From positions 1-63,082 of the forward strand of contig CADCEW010000005.1 in the NCBI GenBank assembly GCA_902800585.1: DNA of 63,082 nt. The letters run 5' to 3'. The position numbers and the translations under genes were made by a program. Shown in pieces: positions 59,819-63,082 of the stretch (within the stretch, counting starts at the first letter, position 1; every line of letters begins with the position of its first letter). The notes under the pieces are model-generated. The model made no database searches, was not told where the DNA came from, and worked only from the letters and a program-made list of their open reading frames with translations. The DNA is from an uncultured Prevotellaceae bacterium. GTDB lineage: Bacteria > Bacteroidota > Bacteroidia > Bacteroidales > Bacteroidaceae.

Positions 59819-59849
59819 TTTGGCGGCTCATATATTCTGTGTACCTTTG
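59819..59849 (+). promoter_or_regulatory. Promoter of RNA-like element copy 2
   Basis: TTTG (59819-59822), exactly 19 bases, TACCTTTG (59842-59849). Same architecture as the promoter of copy 1 at 62048-62078. Confidence 0.78.
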
Positions 59850-59919
59850 AAAGCGATGATGGGTCATAAAAGGCTGGTGGCTCAGCATCAGATGCTCATT
59901 GAAAGCAATTTATTGCAGA
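59850..59919 (+). ncRNA. RNA-like dispersed element, copy 2 (shorter)
   Basis: About 70 bases begin directly after a consensus promoter and match copy 1 at 62079. The best conserved blocks are GTCAT(A/G)AAA, GGCTGGTGGC and GCTCATTGAAAGCAATTTAT. The flanking arms differ between copies but keep some pairing (AGC/GCT and GATG/CATC here). Similarity stops at 59919, 7 bases before the stop of the opposing gene at 59926. The 3' part present in copy 1 is missing. Function is unknown. Confidence 0.55.
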
Positions 59920-59925
59920 TGATTA

Positions 59926-60570
59926 TCAATGATTCAATTTATATATTTCATGCTCTGGATCAACCCAAATGATCTCCATATAATTTAGTTTTCTTGGGCC
60001 ATATAATCGTATTTCCCCTTCAAGTCTTAATGAAAATATTTGATCAATGTCACCCAGTCCAATCTCGTCTAAACGATCCCGAGCTTCTTTAATTAAGTTC
60101 TCAACCTTAACGAAGTGGCTTTTGGTTTTGCCTTTTTTCCCATGAACAGCCATTTCAATGGACTCCCAAGTCATTTTTTCAAATTCAATCAATTTAGGGT
60201 ATATTTTCTCAGAAAAGAAAGACTTAGATATTGAATCATTTATTAAAGGAATAACTTCTGACGGGATGTCTGAATTGCAAACATTATGAAATCGTTTCCA
60301 CAGATCGTCTGTAGATGAGAACCTTTTCCCATCTAATGCTGCGACTGCATCATACAAATCTTCATTCTCAAACAGCTTTTCCTCCAAATCGTTTGAACAA
60401 TGAAATGTAAATTTCCCCAATGCAGATACTCCCCATTTACTACTAATATCAAATTTGTTTATCCGCCAACATGGATATTCTTGGCGGAAATTAATAGATG
60501 GAGTTACTTTAACTTCTTTAGAAGATAAGTTCTCAGGGATTGCTTTCCCTGGTATTTCTTTTTTTGCCAT
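59926..60570 (-). CDS. Unknown protein downstream of Panacea gene, candidate toxin
   Basis: A 214-residue soluble protein starting MAKKEIPGKAIPENLS. No family is recognised. Visible segments are EYPCWRINKFDISSKWGVS, LYDAVAALDGKRFSSTDDLW and a C-terminal RLEGEIRLYGPRKLNYMEII. It begins 15 bases after the Panacea-type gene and is the last gene of the three-gene unit. Panacea antitoxins are usually encoded next to the toxin they block, and the toxins are very diverse, so this is one of two candidates. Toxicity is inference only. Confidence 0.65.
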   Translation of the reverse strand: MAKKEIPGKAIPENLSSKEVKVTPSINFRQEYPCWRINKFDISSKWGVSALGKFTFHCSNDLEEKLFENEDLYDAVAALDGKRFSSTDDLWKRFHNVCNSDIPSEVIPLINDSISKSFFSEKIYPKLIEFEKMTWESIEMAVHGKKGKTKSHFVKVENLIKEARDRLDEIGLGDIDQIFSLRLEGEIRLYGPRKLNYMEIIWVDPEHEIYKLNH

Positions 60571-60585
60571 TGGACTTTCTTTAAA

Positions 60586-61206
60586 TTACTTTAAGCTTGA
60601 ATAATACTCTGTCATACTATCAAGGCTTATTTCATTTGTTCCTCGCTCATCGGGTGAAAGTCCCTTTCTAGCCTCTCTCCAAGGTTTTTCTATATGAGTC
60701 TGATTAATTAACCATTGTACGTTTTTACTACCATAGTAATTCAAAACTGTATCAATTGTATCTTTTTGTTCCTGAGAAAGGTTGCGTTCATCACCAATTG
60801 ACATGTCCTGAGCAGAAATCTCATACATTCCCTTATGAAAATTGAATAAATTCCTTACAACTGGCCCATTTGCCCACGCTTCTATTCTCTGTGAGAAGAG
60901 GGGACGATCATCCCATACAAGACTCCATGCTTGGCAATAATAAAGTAACTTATGCAATTTCATAGTAGAACAAGGATGTTTTAATTGCTTTAAAATATAC
61001 AAAGCAACATCAAAAACGGAAACGGGTAATTGGGACGTATCCCTTTGTTGATTTACCAAAATTGTTCTATCATTTGTGAATTCACTATTTCTTGTCAAAG
61101 ACGATTCTGTGTTTTGTTCACTCGGATAGTCAACACTACGGATAGAACTGAGGTTTTTGTAATCCACTTGTTGTCCGAAATCCTCACTCTTAACATTGTC
61201 AAACAT
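60586..61206 (-). CDS. Panacea (DUF4065) domain protein, SocA-like antitoxin
   Basis: A 206-residue protein. After a low-complexity N-terminal 50 residues, the Panacea domain runs from about 58 (VFDVALYILKQL) through the hallmark MKLHKLLYYCQAWSLVWDDR and IEAWANGPVVRNL to PWREARKGLSPDERGTNEIS. In other bacteria this domain neutralises many unrelated toxins and also acts as a protease adaptor (SocA). The extra N-terminal part is unusual and could be the toxin-specific portion. It is the middle gene of the unit, 6 bases from the gene before and 15 from the gene after. Confidence 0.87.
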   Translation of the reverse strand: MFDNVKSEDFGQQVDYKNLSSIRSVDYPSEQNTESSLTRNSEFTNDRTILVNQQRDTSQLPVSVFDVALYILKQLKHPCSTMKLHKLLYYCQAWSLVWDDRPLFSQRIEAWANGPVVRNLFNFHKGMYEISAQDMSIGDERNLSQEQKDTIDTVLNYYGSKNVQWLINQTHIEKPWREARKGLSPDERGTNEISLDSMTEYYSSLK

Positions 61207-61212
61207 AAGCTA

Positions 61213-61833
61213 TCACCTTTCTTCTTGGTATATGTCTTCAAGGAGATTGAGAGATTTCTCCTTTTTGTTATTTATAATATTATCGTCATCGGCAATTATA
61301 TCTGTTATATCAGTTATCTTTTTAACTTGAAAATCATAATTGAAATCATAAATGGTTTTTTCATCACTCACAATTTTAAAATTAAGCGTTTCATTGTCTG
61401 ATATAACAAAACCTCTGGTGATATTCGTAGTTTTAATGTTACCTATTCTATCAACCAATTCTCGAGTTTGAGGTAGTGAGGAATTTATATCAATATTCTT
61501 ATCTGCCTCAAATGCAAAATTAATACCCAAAGCTCGAACTGGTGTGTGGGGAAGCTTTTGACAGATAGTACGTAATGTTGCCGTAACATCTTTGGCTGCC
61601 TCTTCTGTGTTTGAAAGTAAGGTAAATACAAGTCTTCCTTCTGCTATACAAAAGGAAAACTTATCAGTCGAGAATCGTAAAGAATTCAAAACATTCAAAG
61701 GGTACTCAACAGAAAATTGCGGATAATCTTCTGCCCTTAGAATGTTATCTCGTACCCATTGTTGGGTGAATATAGCAATATTCCAAGCTCCAACAACAAC
61801 GACACTATTTATGTTCTGATATAAATCCTTCAT
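61213..61833 (-). CDS. Unknown protein, first gene of the Panacea cassette
   Basis: A 206-residue protein from the ATG at 61833 (MKDLYQNINSVVVVGAWNIA). A TTG start at 61857 would add eight codons. Beta-rich segments such as FSVEYPLNVLNSLRFSTDKF, VRALGINFAFEAD and LNFKIVSDEKTIYDFNYDF faintly resemble the TIGR04255 family, but I would not assign it. It lies 6 bases before the Panacea gene under a consensus promoter, so it may be a third component of the same system or the actual toxin. Confidence 0.65.
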   Translation of the reverse strand: MKDLYQNINSVVVVGAWNIAIFTQQWVRDNILRAEDYPQFSVEYPLNVLNSLRFSTDKFSFCIAEGRLVFTLLSNTEEAAKDVTATLRTICQKLPHTPVRALGINFAFEADKNIDINSSLPQTRELVDRIGNIKTTNITRGFVISDNETLNFKIVSDEKTIYDFNYDFQVKKITDITDIIADDDNIINNKKEKSLNLLEDIYQEER

Positions 61834-61896
61834 ATTTTTATACGTTTTTGAATTCAAATAGGATTATAGTTTTAGGCTTCTTTACTTTTTACGCTG

Positions 61897-61926
61897 CAAA
61901 AGTACACAATTTATATGAAATTACAA
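61897..61926 (-). promoter_or_regulatory. Promoter of the Panacea cassette
   Basis: On the minus strand TTG (61924-61926), exactly 19 bases, TACTTTTG (61897-61904). Consensus match 64 bases before the ATG at 61833. Confidence 0.8.
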
Positions 61927-62047
61927 TAGTCTTATGTTGTATTTTAAGTAATAGCGGTCAAATTTACTAACTTTTTTCTATCCAACTTGCAATTTTGACT
62001 CATAATTCGTTTAATTCTTTATGGTATAACAAAAAATAGCATAATAC

Positions 62048-62078
62048 TTTGTAGTTAATATAATATTTAGTACCTTTG
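62048..62078 (+). promoter_or_regulatory. Promoter of RNA-like element copy 1
   Basis: TTTG (62048-62051), exactly 19 bases, TACCTTTG (62071-62078). Confidence 0.8.
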
Positions 62079-62201
62079 CACCCGAAGCTGAGTCATGAAA
62101 CGGCTGGTGGCCCATCTTCGGGTGCTCATTGATAGCAATTTATAGCAGAACGTGGAATTGAGTACGGTCTCCAAATCGTAACCCTGTTTTTCTTCAATTC
62201 C
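62079..62201 (+). ncRNA. RNA-like dispersed element, copy 1
   Basis: Starts at a consensus promoter. A perfect 8-bp stem (ACCCGAAG 62080-62087 with CTTCGGGT 62116-62123) encloses the conserved GTCATGAAA and GGCTGGTGGC blocks. GCTCATTGATAGCAATTTAT follows. A second stem, GGAATTGA (62154-62161) with TCAATTCC (62194-62201), encloses a small TACG/CGTA hairpin and the 18-bp direct repeat. The conserved body is shared with copy 2. It contains no plausible reading frame on the plus strand. It may be a small regulatory RNA or a structured end of a mobile element. Confidence 0.55.
62166..62183 (+). repeat. Right copy of the 18-bp direct repeat
   Basis: GGTCTCCAAATCGTAACC, 17/18 identical to 52632-52649 and in the same orientation, lying within the second stem of the RNA-like element. 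Confidence 0.6.
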
Positions 62202-62240
62202 TCAGACTGCCTTTATTTAAAGAAATTCTGCAAATTCTTA

Positions 62241-62355
62241 CAAAGTTACGAAAAGTCGAGAGCAGAACAAAATAAACTGTTTATTTTTTATGCCGAGACG
62301 GAGTAACTTCGCTGATTTCTCAGCAAAGTTACGAAAAAACGAGAGAAAAGCCAAA
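62241..62355 (-). promoter_or_regulatory. Two tandem consensus promoters, leftward
   Basis: On the minus strand the first has TTTG (62352-62355), 20 bases, TAACTTTG (62324-62331). The second has TTTG (62268-62271), 19 bases, TAACTTTG (62241-62248). Both share the surrounding TCTCG and TTTTCG, so they look duplicated. They fire against the RNA-like element copy 1. Confidence 0.7.
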
Positions 62356-62602
62356 TATATTTGAGCTTTTCCAAGTGCATAGTAAGTTCGGCGAAGCCAA
62401 AGACTATCCCCCAGAACAAGCAATAGAAACGTCCCGCTATACCGATAACAACGCCACTTTTCCCTATCAACTCCCAGATATATTTGGTTCTTTTATTCTT
62501 CTTCTCGTATTAATCCAATCTTCTTTCGGGGTTGGATATTTATACACCCCCATTTACTCCAGTATCTCCGATGCTTTGTTCCAGTATCTGTTTAGGGGGT
62601 AT

Positions 62603-62646
62603 AGTAGCCTTTACTTACATCGTTAGTAGCCTTTAGTTACTACGTT
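62603..62646. repeat. 22-bp tandem duplication
   Basis: Two adjacent 22-mers beginning AGTAGCCTTTA and ending CGTT, about 19 of 22 positions identical. A third, weaker copy (GGAAGGCTTTAG) follows. Confidence 0.65.
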
Positions 62647-62668
62647 GGAAGGCTTTAGAATAAGTGAT

Positions 62669-62880
62669 CGGAGGCACTCCGAAAAATGATCTCAAAGAAA
62701 ACAACGTGTTTTCGAGGTGTTTGTGGCTTACAAACGATGCGTTTGAACGTTACATTCACCCCGTTTGTAACGTTCAAACTTCGCAAATTTTTTATACATT
62801 TGCGTAAAACACCTAACAACCTAACACAACATGGTTCAAACATCGATGCTTAGGGCATTTGCGATATGTTAGGTGTTTTT
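62669..62880. other. Cluster of five hairpins
   Basis: In order: CGGAG/CTCCG (62669-62681); GTTTGT/ACAAAC (62719-62735); a perfect 14-bp stem GTTTGAACGTTACA with its complement (62741-62779); CGCAAAT/ATTTGCG (62782-62804); and a perfect 13-bp stem AAAACACCTAACA with its complement (62806-62879) ending in TTTTTT. The last looks like a rightward terminator. The density suggests a structured RNA, a MITE-like repeat or a replication/transfer site. Confidence 0.6.
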
Positions 62881-62984
62881 TAAGACCTATCACACACCTA
62901 TCACGTCTGATGAAGGACAATAATTGATTCGAATATCTCTCATCATTCATTCCAATGCCTTCTTATCCCTGAAAGCAGTTGACG

Positions 62985-63082
62985 TGAACTGCACCCCAAA
63001 AGTTGGACACAAAAAGAAAGAATTATGAAGAGACATTTATTTGAAGAACGTCTGGGTGTAGTAAAGAAGATCAAGTCAGGCT
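62985..63082 (+). mobile_element. IS3-family insertion sequence, left end only
   Basis: The terminal sequence TGAACTGCACCCCAAAAGTT followed by GGACAC is the characteristic left inverted repeat of IS3-family elements of the IS150 group. A start codon follows 40 bases later. The rest of the element lies outside the window. Confidence 0.8.
63025..63082 (+). CDS. IS3-family transposase OrfA, N-terminal end
   Basis: Nineteen codons are visible (MKRHLFEERLGVVKKIKSG). This is the typical start of the small helix-turn-helix OrfA that binds the IS ends and is normally joined to OrfB by a programmed -1 frameshift. It is truncated by the window edge. Confidence 0.75.
   Translation, partial: MKRHLFEERLGVVKKIKSG

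Larger units (their letters stand above)
62356..62984. other. Non-coding right flank with repeats and hairpins
   Basis: About 630 bases with no believable gene. The contents are a 22-bp tandem duplication (62603-62646), a chain of hairpins (62669-62880) and then unremarkable sequence up to the insertion sequence end at 62985. Short frames on both strands lie over the repeats and are not considered real. Confidence 0.5.

Noticed and set aside
62161-62190. tRNA-Trp fragment (the motif TCTCCAAAT resembles its anticodon loop)
   Set aside because: No matching T-arm or acceptor stem could be placed, and the left copy at 52632 lacks the pairing stem.
62655-62843. Minus-strand frame of 62 codons
   Set aside because: It runs through the hairpin cluster. 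Such frames are expected by chance in inverted repeats.

Overview
The window looks like a chromosomal segment of a Bacteroidales bacterium, most probably Prevotella or a close relative. Four things point there. Many genes are preceded by the Bacteroidota promoter pattern TTTG, a 19-20 bp spacer, then TAnnTTTG. There is an ECF sigma / DUF4974 anti-sigma / TonB-type outer-membrane set. The arabinose genes are controlled by a Nudix-type AraR. Several protein families are largely Bacteroidota-specific (DUF4421, DUF4835, DUF3127, DUF5715). Most of the left 52 kb is core genome on the minus strand. No rRNA, tRNA or CRISPR array was seen.

Layout. 1-3.8 kb: start of a secreted protein, then an ECF sigma factor, its anti-sigma factor and a TonB-dependent-receptor-like protein. 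3.9-16 kb: an L-arabinose unit (lipoprotein mutarotase, Na+/sugar symporter, AraR, AraD, AraA, FGGY kinase, DUF4421 protein, GH51 arabinofuranosidase) followed by an APH-like kinase and a secreted protein. 16.2-19.8 kb: a galactose unit (mutarotase, MFS permease, galactokinase) ending in a terminator. 19.9-24.7 kb: folC, dnaJ, grpE and an ABC-F ATPase. 24.8-27.3 kb: a GH3 glycosidase. 27.4-34.8 kb: an operon reading dnaN, exonuclease, coaBC, DUF4835, recN, then a degenerate serine-protease/TPR protein. 35-40.4 kb: DUF3127, rpsA with a structured leader, proS, an OmpA lipoprotein and mtgA. 40.4-48.9 kb: a nine-gene run phoH, purC, menG, aroE, TPM, lemA, purM, prfA, pyrF. 49-52.5 kb: a DUF5715/M15-like protein, thrC and a C45/Ntn-hydrolase gene broken at its catalytic cysteine.

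From about 52.6 kb the DNA becomes clearly more AT-rich and accessory. It holds a 30-codon gene, a structured promoter-driven RNA, four genes of unknown function, a NYN/OST-HTH protein, a KilA-N protein, and a three-gene cassette centred on a Panacea (DUF4065) antitoxin-like protein. Two copies of an 18-bp motif (17/18 identical, same orientation) lie at 52632 and 62166 and bracket this region. Two related RNA-like elements, each with a near-ideal promoter, lie at 59.85 and 62.08 kb. The right end carries a cluster of hairpins and the left end of an IS3-family insertion sequence.

The two least expected signals are these. First, degenerate 7-9 bp tandem repeats straddle the stop codon of the upstream gene at six operon junctions, and similar repeats lie inside four genes. 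Second, the 52.6-62.2 kb island carries several candidate structured RNAs, a Panacea cassette and large unrecognised genes.
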